Made by a program: the position numbers and the translations under genes. Below are positions 35,286 through 46,105 of a stretch of DNA of 64,000 nucleotides, one piece after another. Origin of the DNA: Chaetoceros tenuissimus. Its lineage: Eukaryota; Bacillariophyta; Thalassiosirophyceae; Chaetocerotales; Chaetocerotaceae. The notes beneath the pieces were generated by a model. That model saw only the letters and a list, made by a program, of their open reading frames with translations. It was not told the origin of the DNA and did not search any database. Numbering within the stretch: the first letter of the stretch is position 1; each line of letters starts with the position of its first letter. The stretch lies in contig BLLK01000058.1 in assembly GCA_021927905.1 (NCBI GenBank), forward strand, positions 620,001-684,000, written 5' to 3'.

Positions 35286-35857
35286 GCTTGATTAATTTAT
35301 ATCTCTTTCTTCATATTTACTATGGCTATCATTTAGATGTATTATGATCAAGAAATGGTCATTATTTGTAGAGGAATGATGGAGAATACTGGCGGTTGTG
35401 ATGTCTAATGCCGTTGATTTTTTCGGAGATGGATCCATCATTCTATACTATGTCATACAGTACAACGAAAATAGATCTGCTGTTTCCATACATATAAATG
35501 GGACTATGTTTTAAATGTAAACATGATATGCAAAATTGGCGAAAAGAGAATTCAATTCTTTGATAACCTATACGGTATTGCCAATCTGGGATAGTGCCAT
35601 ACTTAACAACATATAAAACGAAAACGTATTCCATACAATTTTTCGAAAATCAAAGAAGAAGATTACAGTATTCGATCATTTCATAAAAGAACAGGTGAGT
35701 GACTCTGATCTTAACCGAATTGTAACCAAGTCAATTGACAACAAGAGAAAGAACTTTATTATATAGTCGTCAGTCGCATTTTGAACTCACTTTTTCGTGT
35801 CACTGCCTCAGTTTTCGCTAGGTTCACAATTCAAACCCCAAGACAAAGAAACCAACC
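35286..35857. promoter_or_regulatory. Intergenic and 5' leader region of F-box copy 1
   Basis: About 570 bp. The part from about 35615 is shared with the region before F-box copy 2 (from about 38183), so the promoter was duplicated with the gene. Confidence 0.5.
35695..35821 (+). other. Putative 5' UTR intron, F-box copy 1
   Basis: The donor acag/GTGAGT at 35695 and acceptor gttttcgctAG ending at 35821 are both conserved in the duplicate leader (38260-38365), while the middle differs in length. Conservation of both ends suggests a real 5' UTR intron. Confidence 0.5.
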
Positions 35858-36921
35858 ATGGACCAACATGCCCGTGAAGTAAAGAAGCAGAAAACTGAAA
35901 CAAGTACAATGAGCTTGTCCTCGGATATTTCAATCGAGATTCAAAGATTGATTTTTACCTTTCTAGACGTTCCTTCTTTAGGAAAAATGGTTTTGGTATC
36001 CCAGCACTTTCGTAATCTAGCTACTAGCGATGAATATTGGAGTCAACCTCTTGAAAACCTCATCGCTCACTTTGACAAAGATCTTTCAGGAGATTTTGTA
36101 AAGCTTTCTGATCGACCGCAAAAGTCTACAGAGTTTGCAAAGTGGATTCGTGATTGGTTTCATGTATTTCAAGGAAGTCCTCCAGAGCCATACACATTGG
36201 AAAATATCTATAAGAGCTCACATTCTGACTTCTTCAAGAATGAAAAAGATGCTTCTAACGAATATGATTCTGACCATGAAGAGGATTCTTCTTCCGATTT
36301 CGACGGTTGGATTTCTCGACGCAACTTTGAGACAATGACACACGAAGAGAAGGAAAAATTATTGAAAGAAGCGAACGATTGCGAATATACTGAGGCAATC
36401 TTTGAGCATTACTGCTCAGAGTATTGGTACTGTGACAGTATTATTCTGCAAAAATTGGTCTACTCCAAGCAGTTAATCGTGTACCAGAACACGTACGAAA
36501 TCTTTTTGGCAAGGATCATTTCGGAAATGAAAATCGGGTGGAGAACTTACTTCCGTACTTGGATAGGAAAAATCTATCATCCGCTGATTGGGTTGTTTCT
36601 GAAAACGATCTTTCTACAAAAAGAGAGTACTATGCAAAACTAGGACAATTGCTGACAGCAGGTAAACAGAGATCCAAATGGGATGAGCATGGGATCTTGG
36701 ACGAAACAAATCGATGTGCTCATTGCGGCTACAAATTATGGTGGGAACACTGCTGGTACGACGGAAAGTCAAAACTCTATGCCTACGCCAAACGCAACTT
36801 ACCAAAGATTCAACTTTTTCATTATTTGAAATATGATCCGGGCCCAAATGCAAAAGGCTATCCAGAGCCAATGCGGGAAGATGAAATGTATGGTAATTCT
36901 TCTAGCGAAGAGGAGTTTTGA
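35858..36921 (+). pseudogene. F-box protein, copy 1 of a tandem pair, frameshifted
   Basis: The F-box (LSSDISIEIQRLIFTFLDVP...DEYWSQPLENLI) is nearly identical to copy 2 at 38402. Both copies stay similar to the conserved end (LFHYLKYDPGPNAKGYPEP). Compared with copy 2, this copy is 4 bases shorter between about 36449 and 36485, just before VPEHVRNLF, so the first frame ends at 36643 while the rest of the protein continues in another frame to 36921. No fitting intron was seen at the shift. It is therefore a recent pseudogene or carries a sequencing error; a truncated F-box protein of 261 residues could still be made. The C-terminal part has a CxxC...WxxxCxYDGK zinc-like pattern. Confidence 0.7.
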
Positions 36922-37279
36922 GAACATATGGATATCGTAAAGCAATTTTGTAGTGATGTCAAATGTAGAGGGTAATGTCCATAGGAATACTTCTTTTACT
37001 TCTAGGTTATAATTTATTTAGATGAAAATGAAACAAAGAAGTAAAGGGGATACTTATAGATCGTTTGTGTCAGGTTTTTCAAACCGTTTTTGTTTGTAAC
37101 GGTCCGACCATGCTTATTCTTCTCCCTGCCGCCCCGCAATGCAAATTCAAAATTCAAATGGCAAAATAGAACAATAGAGAACAGTTGCGAAACTAGAGTT
37201 TATTAATTTCTTGTTGTTTTACACACTTCTTCCTTCTCGGACGACTCTTCGTAGGACGAGACTGACTCCTTGATTCAAG
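36922..37279. other. Intergenic region between F-box copy 1 and the BspA-like gene
   Basis: The first about 90 bp are the 3' end of the duplicated unit, matching sequence after copy 2 (39476-39566). The rest is upstream sequence of the BspA-like gene with no recognised site. Confidence 0.5.
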
Positions 37280-38092
37280 ATGAGGGTGCAGACGGAAGAG
37301 TGGCGGCGTTTCATTCCAGGAGTGCGAATGTACAAAGGCAAGAAAACCTATTTTTACAACGGAGAGACACTTTGGGAAGGAGAACCACAATGGGATGGCC
37401 ATGTTCTAATCTACGATAAGGAAGAGAGAAGATCGTGGCAAGTCATCATCATTCTTCCCGGAGTGGAAGTGATTCCTGCGTATACTTTTCATGACTGCCA
37501 AAAAATTGAGACTGTCATCATGGCTGATAATGTGAAAAGAATTGAAGAGGGTGCATTCAAAGAGTGCGCGAGTCTCTCACATGTTAGATTCTCAATAAAT
37601 CTCGAGTATATTGGAGACAGTGCATTCTATGACTGTAAATCTTTGACATCCATCTTCGTCCCCCCTTCGTGTACAGAGATTGATAATTGGGCATTTGATA
37701 CCTGTTCTAAGTTGATTATCTTTGTTGTACCGCAACACACTCAACTTGGTGAATGGGTAATAGCTGATACGGCATTGATTAGAAGACATTTATTCAGGGG
37801 GCATATGTATGACGGGGGGCTTTATGATAACGCTAATGAAACCATCGACTTGATCAAAAACATCAATGGTGATACGGAGGAATATGCTCTCCATCGAGCA
37901 TGTTCGTCCTACAATCCAATTATCGAGATCATTCACGGAATAGTCAAAAGACAAGGATTCAGGGCTTTGAAAAAACATAATGAATTAGGCATCACTCCGC
38001 TACAATATCTAGACAAGAATCCGTTCACTGATATTACTCAAAGTGCTTTGATGAAACGATTTGTATTGGATATGATAGGCGAGGTAGTTTAA
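37280..38092 (+). CDS. BspA-like leucine-rich repeat (LRR_5) protein
   Basis: Single exon, 270 residues. The N-terminal cap (RVQTEEWRRFIPGVRMYKGK) and the following LRR_5 units (VEVIPAYTFHDCQKIETVIM, VKRIEEGAFKECASLSHV, LEYIGDSAFYDCKSLTSI, CTEIDNWAFDTCSKLIIF) mark the BspA-like family, which is strongly expanded in some diatoms. The C-terminal part (about 175-270) is an ankyrin-like helical tail (YALHRACSSYNP, NELGITPLQYLDKNP), usual in this family. There is no signal peptide, so it is probably cytosolic, and its function is unknown. It sits between two copies of the F-box unit. Confidence 0.85.
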   Translation: MRVQTEEWRRFIPGVRMYKGKKTYFYNGETLWEGEPQWDGHVLIYDKEERRSWQVIIILPGVEVIPAYTFHDCQKIETVIMADNVKRIEEGAFKECASLSHVRFSINLEYIGDSAFYDCKSLTSIFVPPSCTEIDNWAFDTCSKLIIFVVPQHTQLGEWVIADTALIRRHLFRGHMYDGGLYDNANETIDLIKNINGDTEEYALHRACSSYNPIIEIIHGIVKRQGFRALKKHNELGITPLQYLDKNPFTDITQSALMKRFVLDMIGEVV

Positions 38093-38401
38093 AAATGTAA
38101 ATTACAGTAAACACTCATTGCCATATCGAATGCATATGTGTATATATAAGATCCTTCTTTTTATTAGTCCGTACTTTATAATAAAACGAAAATATTCCAT
38201 ACAATTTTTCGAAAATAAAGAAGAAGAAGAAGATTTTCGATTATCTACAAAAAAATTAGGTGAGTGGCTTGACTCTGATCCAACTATCACAGAGAAAGAA
38301 CTATATTAATCGTCAGTCACATTATTGAACTCACTTTTTCGTGTCACTGCCTCAGTTTTCGCTAGGTTCACAATTCAAACCCCAAGAAATAGAAACCAAC
38401 C
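38093..38401. promoter_or_regulatory. Leader region of F-box copy 2
   Basis: From about 38183 on it repeats the leader of copy 1, including the putative 5' UTR intron at 38260-38365 and the block up to the ATG. Confidence 0.5.
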
Positions 38402-39472
38402 ATGGACCAGCACACCCGTCAAGTAAAGAAGCAGAAAACCGAAACAAGCACTATGAGCTTGTCCTTAGATATTTCAATCGAGATTCAAAGATTGATTTTT
38501 ACCTTTCTAGATGTTCCTTCTTTAGGAAAAATGGTTTTGGTATCCCAGCACTTTCGTACTCTTGCTAGAAGCGATGAGTATTGGAGTCAACCTCTTGAAA
38601 ACCTCATCAAAAATTGTTTTGACAATGAACTTTCTCTTGATTTCCCTCCATTCAGCTCGCGAAACAGAGATTTTGCAAAGCTTTCGGAGCGGCCGCAAAA
38701 ATCTACAGAGTTTGCAAAGTGGATGCGTGATTGGTTTCATGCGTATCAAGGAGGCCTTCCTCCAGTGCCATACACTTTGGAAAATATCTACAACACACAC
38801 TCTAACTGCTTCTTTGAAAACGAGAAAGTTATTTCTAGTGAATATGATTCCGACTATTCCGAGTATGAAGAAGATTCTCATCAAGAGGGTTGGATTTCTC
38901 GAAGCAAGTTCGAGACGATGACACTGGAGGAGAAACAAGCCTTGTTGAAGAAAGCCAATGATTCTGACTATTACGACGAAATCTGTGATCATTATTTTTG
39001 GAATGAAGTGTATTTTGAAAATAACTACGGCCGCTGTTTTCTGCAAGAAACTGGCTTGCTCGAAAATGTAGTCACTCATGTACCAGAGCATGTACGAAAT
39101 CTTTTTAGCAAAGATAATTTTGGGAACGATCACTCATCCACTGATTGGGTTGTTTCTGAAAACGACCTCCCTACAAAAAGAGAGTACTATGCAAAGTTGG
39201 GACAGTTACTGACAGAAGGAAAAAAGTCTTCTGAAATTGATGAGATTGAGATGTTGGAAGACAGAAATCGATGTGCTTTTTGCTGCGGGAAGATATTGTG
39301 GCACGACTGTGGATACGACGGAAAGTCAAAGCTCTATGTTTACGCCGACGACAACGTACCAAAGATTCAACTTTTTCATTATTTGAAATATAATCCAGGC
39401 CCCAATGCCAAAGGCTATCCAAAACCAATATGGGAAGAAGAAATATACAATGAGCTTTCCAGTAAAGAGTAG
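38402..39472 (+). CDS. F-box protein, intact copy 2 of a tandem pair
   Basis: Single exon, 356 residues. The start (MDQHTRQVKKQKTETSTMSL) leads into an F-box at about 20-70 (ISIEIQRLIFTFLDVPSLGK, YWSQPLENLI). The rest is a family-specific domain with an acidic stretch (about 155-170), a conserved helix (FETMTLEEKQALLKKANDSD) and a Cys cluster (RCAFCCGKILWHDCGYDGK), ending LFHYLKYNPGPNAKGYPKP. F-box proteins join SCF ubiquitin ligases through Skp1; the substrate is unknown. The duplicated unit runs from about 38183 to 39566. Confidence 0.8.
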   Translation: MDQHTRQVKKQKTETSTMSLSLDISIEIQRLIFTFLDVPSLGKMVLVSQHFRTLARSDEYWSQPLENLIKNCFDNELSLDFPPFSSRNRDFAKLSERPQKSTEFAKWMRDWFHAYQGGLPPVPYTLENIYNTHSNCFFENEKVISSEYDSDYSEYEEDSHQEGWISRSKFETMTLEEKQALLKKANDSDYYDEICDHYFWNEVYFENNYGRCFLQETGLLENVVTHVPEHVRNLFSKDNFGNDHSSTDWVVSENDLPTKREYYAKLGQLLTEGKKSSEIDEIEMLEDRNRCAFCCGKILWHDCGYDGKSKLYVYADDNVPKIQLFHYLKYNPGPNAKGYPKPIWEEEIYNELSSKE

Positions 39473-39618
39473 TATTGAGAACATATGGATATCGTAAAGC
39501 AATTTTGTAGTGATGGCAATGTATAGGGAAATGTACATGGGAATACTTCTTCTACTTCGGAGTTATTCAATTCATAATCTATCAATGACTCTACAACGAC
39601 TTATTACCATGTTACATA

Positions 39619-41331
39619 TTAGCGATCCATCCTTTTCCTCATTTCTTGATGCATTCTAACTTCTGCGAACTGAAGAGCCTGTTTAATTTGCTTATTCTTT
39701 GGTTCAATTTTCGATGCAGCAGCCAGAGAAGTGATTGCTTCTTCGTAGCGACCCATGGCATGTAGTGATAATCCCTTACGGAAAACTCCTTTGACATAAG
39801 ATGGTTCTAAACGCTCAGCTTCTGTAGCATCATCCAGTGCTTTGTCGTGGTGTCCTAGCTTGAGAAAAGAAGCAGATCTGTTGGATAGAACAACATGCCT
39901 TGGAAATAGTTGTTTCTTTCCTGCGCCAAGATCATCGGTATCGGGTAGTTCAGCCGCGCGATCTAAAGCCAAGGTATAAAGCAATACTGCCTGTGCATAT
40001 TCACCATTCATGAATGCTTCATTTCCCTTTGCTTTTTGTGCTTCACAATCTTGAACAGTAGCATCAATATCAGAAGAGGACATGCTACCATATAATTCCT
40101 CTACATCTTCAGTGTCCTTCTTTTCTTCATCAGTTTTTGATTCAGCTACGACATTGTTTACTTTTGGAACCTCGTTTCCTTCCTTATCTACAATCTTGAT
40201 ACCTCCCAGACGTTGGTCTACAGCTTGACGAATCTGTTCCTTTCTCTTTTCTACTTCCTTCATTTCTCTTGCTGTCATGGCTCGTGCACCATGTCCACTA
40301 TTATCATGTTCGCTGTTACCACTGGCTCCAACAGCACCATTGACAGTGGTTCCAGTCTGGCTTCCTTGTCTCAAAACTCGTTCAGTGATGAGCTCTCCAT
40401 CTACAACTGAAGTTACAAACTGAACTTCTTCCGCAGTAGCATTTCCTACCTTTTTCGCCCCATCTTGTTTGTAATCTGCCTCTGTGTCTAAATCTACAAA
40501 TCCATCACGATAGGTCTGAATACGAAATTTAGAAACTCCCGCATGAAATATACGATCATCTTTATCCTCTCCCCAGAACAAACTAGTCTTTCCAGTAATA
40601 GGATGTGGTTGATTCTTCCCACTTGGTGCATCATGAAATTGTACAGTAACATCATGTGATAAATCTGCTTGAATAGTTGCAATAGTAGCTGTAGATTCAA
40701 TCTTGACAATGATGTTTTCACAATGTGAAATTTCCAACAATCCAGTAATGACTTTTGGTTTGATGGTCACTGTACAATTTTTAATATTTGATAGAGTCAA
40801 TTTGATTAGTCCATAAATGGTTGCACCCTTTCCACCATTCATTTGCGAAGGATTATAATCTGGTGCGTCATTTTCAGCATCATTCGGATAGGACTTTGGA
40901 GCTAGATTGGAATTCGCAGGCATGTGCGATTGCAAATGTGTCAAGTCCTGAGTAACAATGATGCTTGACTCAGTTACAGATTTCCCAGAAGAGTCCGATA
41001 AAGTGAGCACACGTTTACCAGCATCTACATCTTGACGAGTAACTCTGACTGTCTGTTTGGAAGATGTGTCATTGTCAAATAAATTTGATAGAACTTGTAC
41101 AACTCCCTGCTCGCGTTCTTTGTATTTATCCAACTGTTTCTTGACAGCAGACACCTTCTCTGCCTTTAATTTTTCAGCTGCTTCTGCTTCACTGTGTGCA
41201 TATTTTCCATGGCCTAGTGCTTCTTTGGATGCTTGAATTTCATCCTCTTCTTCCTTTTCTAGTGAAGATAGAAGCTCATTGGTTTTCTTGTTCCAATCTG
41301 AATAGTTTGTACGACCTGCGATTCCAGACAT
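39619..41331 (-). CDS. CAP/TBCC-like beta-helix plus TPR protein
   Basis: Single exon, 570 residues. After a coiled, Glu/Lys-rich start (about 1-90), residues about 165-310 form a C-CAP/cofactor C-like right-handed beta helix (ATIYGLIKLTLSNIKNCTV, ITGLLEISHCENIIVKIEST, DLSHDVTVQFHDAPSGKN). Three TPRs of the co-chaperone type fill about 440-555 (KAKGNEAFMNGEYAQAVLLY, SNRSASFLKLGHHDKALDDA, FRKGLSLHAMGRYEEAITSL). C-CAP folds bind actin or act on tubulin and Arl GTPases; TPRs of this type often bind Hsp70/Hsp90 tails. A role in actin or tubulin folding is a guess from the two parts. The catalytic Arg of tubulin cofactor C was not identified. Confidence 0.75.
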   Translation of the reverse strand: MSGIAGRTNYSDWNKKTNELLSSLEKEEEDEIQASKEALGHGKYAHSEAEAAEKLKAEKVSAVKKQLDKYKEREQGVVQVLSNLFDNDTSSKQTVRVTRQDVDAGKRVLTLSDSSGKSVTESSIIVTQDLTHLQSHMPANSNLAPKSYPNDAENDAPDYNPSQMNGGKGATIYGLIKLTLSNIKNCTVTIKPKVITGLLEISHCENIIVKIESTATIATIQADLSHDVTVQFHDAPSGKNQPHPITGKTSLFWGEDKDDRIFHAGVSKFRIQTYRDGFVDLDTEADYKQDGAKKVGNATAEEVQFVTSVVDGELITERVLRQGSQTGTTVNGAVGASGNSEHDNSGHGARAMTAREMKEVEKRKEQIRQAVDQRLGGIKIVDKEGNEVPKVNNVVAESKTDEEKKDTEDVEELYGSMSSSDIDATVQDCEAQKAKGNEAFMNGEYAQAVLLYTLALDRAAELPDTDDLGAGKKQLFPRHVVLSNRSASFLKLGHHDKALDDATEAERLEPSYVKGVFRKGLSLHAMGRYEEAITSLAAASKIEPKNKQIKQALQFAEVRMHQEMRKRMDR

Positions 41332-41800
41332 GATATGGGAGCTGTGCTACTAAGAAAAAGGCTGTAGACTGGGTTGTAGTAAATTCACTGGATATTTGAA
41401 TTTCAGATCCTATGATGGCATAACAACATAAGCACAACCTATGGAAATCTATGTCAAATTTTCAAATGAAAATGCTGCCCGCACAGCAATCTGCCCTTCA
41501 TTTTTGTTCCCGTCGTCCATGTGTTGACCACTTACAGTTGGTAGTTCAGTAACCGTATCTACTTGGGCTTCAAACACATTTGACGAGCAGATGGCAGCTT
41601 TTTTGAATGGAGACAATCTTTTCAAACCAACGTGAAGTGCACTCTTCTTTGCTGGTCAAACACTCTAGTCTATTTAGCTTTGTTGGACTGGAGTTCAAAA
41701 AAGTTTCAACCTAAAACCAAGCTCACAATTTGTGTCACGAGATCCTTGGTAACATACCTTCAAAAGAGTTACAAAGAGACCTACATCTATCGTAAACAGG
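41332..41800. promoter_or_regulatory. Divergent intergenic region, CAP/TPR gene / helicase-associated gene
   Basis: About 470 bp. A 73-codon plus-strand open frame (41632-41853) overlaps the next gene's start in another frame and has no recognisable content. No site was identified. Confidence 0.4.
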
Positions 41801-44002
41801 ATGGAAAATACAGACAAATCAGTAGAGACCGCTCCCGTTGCACCTGGAGCTGAAACTAGCACTGAAACAGAAGCTCATGTTGAACATACCATTCTGGCTT
41901 CAGAGGTCCAACCTCCTACATTAGACGAGCAAAACCAGGCATTGGATGAGACTGCAGCTGCTGTAGTAGAGGAACTCGCTCTCGATGCTGATCAAATGGA
42001 AGCTATGGCGACAGAACCTACCCCAGTCGCAGTAGAAGCTCCAAAACAAATGTTTTATGCTCTTCGCAAGGGTAAAAGTGCAAATGGATGTCTTTACATG
42101 CAAGAACAAGATCTATTGGATCAAATTCAAGATTATCCAGAAGCAGAATACAAGATTTGCGAGAGACTGGACGAAGCCTATGCATTCATCTCTGGTGCGG
42201 ATTCAGAAGCCTCTAGCTCTACTCCTGTTCCGACTAATGCAGCAAATGTAACCATTACAAAACCAGATGCTCCTGCTGTTCAAGATTCTGTCATGACAGA
42301 AGAAGATGGAATAGATGAAGCATGGGAAGCTGCCTTCAAAGAATTGTCTGCATTTGTTGAGAAATATGGAACGTGTGATGTGCCATATTATCATCGTACT
42401 CTAGGTCAATTCGTAGCACAACAGCGTTTGGAATACAAGGCTCACTGTAATCAACAAAAGACGTCATTGACTCAAGGCAAAATTGAAAAGCTCAAATCCA
42501 TCAATTTTTATTTTGGAGGACACAAAGATCGCAAGACGTTTGCAGCCTATGTTGAAGAGTTGGAGCGTTATAGACTCAAAAATGGAGGTAAGAATCCACC
42601 ATATGGGACGCAGCTTGCGAAATGGATTGGAACCATGCAAAAGAGGTACGAGGATTATAAAAAAGGAAACTCAGTCTATGGAATGGATACATTGAGAGTG
42701 GATAGACTTGAAAGATTAGGATTTGAATGGACTGAAAATAGTTCTGAGACTGCCGCGCATAACGGGGAAGCTGTTGAAACCGTCGAGGAGTCTACAGGTA
42801 CCGAGACTCAAGATACACCAGCGGCACCTGATGCAAATATGACTGAAGCAGCTGCTAGTACTGCAACTGTACCACCTGTGCCTCCTCTGGGCACAGCGAC
42901 AGAGCTTCCTCCACTGACTGAGGGAAATTCTGAACCGACTACTCGCCCAGTGAATCCAACCGAGACAACAACAACTGCTGTTCTTAATTCCCCACCTCCT
43001 CTTGCTGCACCTCCTGCTAAAAGAAGAAGAAGTATCGATTTCTTCATGGGAGATAATTTTGACATTATGTTCAAAGAGTTTGAAGAATACAAGAAAAAGA
43101 CTGGCAGTGTTATTCCTCCTGTACAACCAGTTACAAAACTCCGTCAATGGGTGGACAGAGTCCGACTTGAGTACAAGAGAATAGAAACAGGAGGATCACT
43201 TATCACTACTGCTCAAGTTCAAAGACTTCATGATGTTGGCTTCCAATTTGATCGTAAAATCAAGCCCAGAACCTGGGAAGAACGTTTTAACGAGTTGAAA
43301 AGATTCAAGGAACAATTTGGCCATTGTAAAGTTCCTCGTTTATTTAGTCAACCTTCTTATGAAGGGCTTGGAAAATGGGTCGCTGATCAGAGGATGAAGA
43401 GAAACTATATGTTGAAGGGTAAAAAGAGTAATATGACAGAAGAGCGCGCTGCGAGATTGACTGAAATTGGCATGATCTGGTCTGTATTCAAGTTACCACC
43501 AAAGGAGGAGAGAGTCGAGAGAAAGCCATGGCAACATCGCTTCGAATCTTTACTTGAATTCAAGGCGAAGCATGGACACACAACGGTTCCACAAGCATTT
43601 CCTGTGCTTGGACAATGGTGTCATTCACAGCGTGTAAATTATAAGTTGCTGAAGCAGGGAAGAAAAAGTGCCATGACTCAAGAGCAAGCTTCAAAACTCC
43701 TCGAAATTGGTTTCACATTTGAGTAAGTCAAATACGATTATTCTAACTAGTTTTTGTTTTCTTCGTTTCCTTTCCTAATGACGCAATCTATTAAATACAG
43801 GGTTATGCCAAGGAAGAACAAAAAAGAAGTGACACAATCTCTTGGAAATCCATATCCTCACCTACCACTCATTACAGATAAAAATGAGGCTGGTGCATTG
43901 CAGTCAACTCATGGTATTGACTTGAAAGTCGAGGATGAAAGCAAGGAAGCTGAATCTGAAAAAAGTACTGAAGACGTTGCAACAACTAATATTACTATTT
44001 AG
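41801..44002 (+). CDS. Helicase-associated (HA) domain repeat protein
   Basis: Two exons, 41801-43722 and 43801-44002; 707 residues. Residues 1-170 are acidic and Ala/Thr/Glu-rich. Five HA repeats of about 65 residues follow at about 175, 244, 420, 490 and 575, with the pattern WEErFxELxxFKxxxGHcxVP...LGxWVxxQRxxyk...MTxxxxxxLxxIGFxF. A Pro/Thr-rich linker separates repeats 2 and 3, including a basic patch (AKRRRSIDF). Exon 2 adds a short tail with PRKNKKE. HA repeats are abundant in diatoms and thought to bind nucleic acid; several diatom members act as regulators. If the intron is retained, translation stops at once, because the donor's own TAA follows GAG, giving a 641-residue form without the basic tail. 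Confidence 0.8.
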
Positions 44003-44108
44003 CTGATACCTTTACGTACAACACTTTTCACGACAGTGAAAGAAAATATAATTATACAATCATGTAAAACATATAAAGGACCAATCTTTACAAATGCGTC
44101 AAAGAGAG

Positions 44109-45084
44109 TCATGAACTATTAAACATAGGATCTTTTGTCTCATCGAAGATATCTGTTGCAAATAATGGAAACCTATCCAGTTCTGGTAGGGTAGGAAAGA
44201 TTGAATGCATCTCGTCCGCTTTAAAAAGGTACTCGGTTGAAGATACTGGACTACGAGTATGTCCGCTTCCAATGTCATATTCAAAAGTTGCAAATGTCAT
44301 CGGAACCTGATTTAAATTGCATCGCTCAATATATCCAAAACTATTTTGGTTTGTTGTTTTGGAAAGATTTTGAGTGTTTAGAGACTGAGCTGAAGCTGGT
44401 ACTCTTCCATCGCTTGATGCAGAAATATCATCATCAAATGACTTATGCTCATTCTTTATTCTCTCTTTCCAAGCAGCAACCTCAGCTAGATACTTATCTC
44501 GACCAATTTTTTCCATGTCGACATAAGGCTTCTTTTCAGAGCTGCTCATTTCCCTCCATTTCTTTCCCAATATAGAAGAAAGTTCAGCCATGCGAATACC
44601 TTTTTGGGCATTTTTAATTCCCTCTCTATTTGCAGAGCAAAATAACAAAAAAGCAGAACTTGACCGCTTTGGAGCTCTGGTATCTTTTACTTTCTTTGGT
44701 TTTAGACAAGTCCAAGGTCCTTGAAAAGCTGCCTTTTCCTTGTTATAGCGCTCCTTATCTTCGTCAGCAATCTTTTGCCAATGTTCCTTTTCCTTCTTTG
44801 AGATTTCCTTCCACTTTCGGGAAATGGCTCTACTTAAATCAGCAAGCTTATGAAGATACATGAGATATACAGTTACATTTGCACATGAAAGTAGAATCCA
44901 CTTCAACATATGAACTTACTTTGACATCATCTCCCATTTCCTTTTTCACTTTTGGTCTTACAGACAAGAAAAAGTGCATATAAGAACTTTTGAAGCGTTT
45001 TGGGGCGCTTGGAGATTTCACAAGTGTTGGTTTTCTTTTCCCTTTTACAATTAAATCTTTTTGCTTTAATGATTTGGACTTCAT
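44109..45084 (-). CDS. Protein with two HMG-box domains
   Basis: Two exons, 45084-44920 and 44846-44109, with a 73-bp GTAAGT...AG intron that splits HMG box 1; 300 residues. Box 1 spans about 28-95 (APKRFKSSYMHFFLSVRPKV then LADLSRAISRKWKEISKKEK), and box 2 about 115-185 (RAPKRSSSAFLLFCSANREG, LSSILGKKWREMSSSEKKPY). HMG boxes bend DNA, as in HMGB-type chromatin proteins. The C-terminal about 110 residues have no recognised domain. Without splicing, exon 1 would end at a stop after about 78 codons. Confidence 0.85.
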
Positions 45085-46105
45085 GTTGATCTGTATCTTT
45101 TCTATCTTCAGTCTATTGTGTAAGGTGGCTCCTTGATGACTGCTTTTTGTACATGTATAAGGAGAATATAATGAACGCTAAAGTATACTGTGGTCCTTCT
45201 TCAACCCTTCCCTGAGATGCAATTGAGAGCTTGATTGGATAAGTTGAAGAGGTTGTATTTTATGGGAACCCATACTGTCTCTGATCGCTCACATATCTTT
45301 TCTCTTTTTCTTCATTGTAACACTTCTGTTACATTGCATCTGTCTATCGATAGCGCATGTGTTGGACCAAATTGATGGAAAGCCCTAGGAAAACAAGACC
45401 CGACACAAGTCCGACACGAAGAAGGAAGCTAGGTGCGAAAATGCCAAGTAGAATGCATCACCTTCTTCTCAGTTGATTAAAGAATCTGATTATCAAAGAA
45501 AAAAAAATGATTCATAATATATAAATTTTATTATATCATGGTTTATATCTAGATCTGAATTATCAATATATCACATTCATGAACTTTATTAAAAATCAAA
45601 ATTAAGCAAAGTCCAACATGGGTTTGAAAATAAATTTGTCTCAAAATCGTCTAAATAGCTAAAGCAAACAGGGAAACTGAAAGCAGGAAGGCAGTTGGAT
45701 TGAAATCATAGTTGCCATTTTGCTGAAAGATACCGTAATCTATCATCTAGACAACAAGAATATTTAATGATGAATATTTATTGAAGTAAAAGAGTCCACC
45801 CTCTTTTGGTTGTCAATTCTGCTTTAGATGATGCTGCTTTCCTGCACCATGATACTCATTACGACTATTGATACTTTTATCATCGAAGGAACCCCAATCG
45901 AAATCAAAGAACAGCAACATCGCACTAGCTAGTTCCTAGCTACATATCACACTAAGTACTACTACTACTACGGTACCACACCTTTACTATGGCCACGGCG
46001 ACTGAAATGGAACGCTATGGTACGGTACCCTAGTTTTACAATCAATACATACATTATTCCAATCATATACTTCTTTTTTATGTAGGCTGAACTTCAACTA
46101 CAATT
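45085..46105. promoter_or_regulatory. Long divergent intergenic region with an upstream ORF
   Basis: About 1 kb, AT-rich, between the HMG-box and YAE1-like genes. Short runs such as (TAC)n near 45957-45971 and two GGTACC sites occur. A 14-codon upstream ORF (45989-46033, MATATEMERYGTVP) precedes the YAE1-like ATG. A possible intron (GTACGG near 46020 to an AG near 46085) would still leave this uORF ending before the gene. No other gene was seen. Confidence 0.4.
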
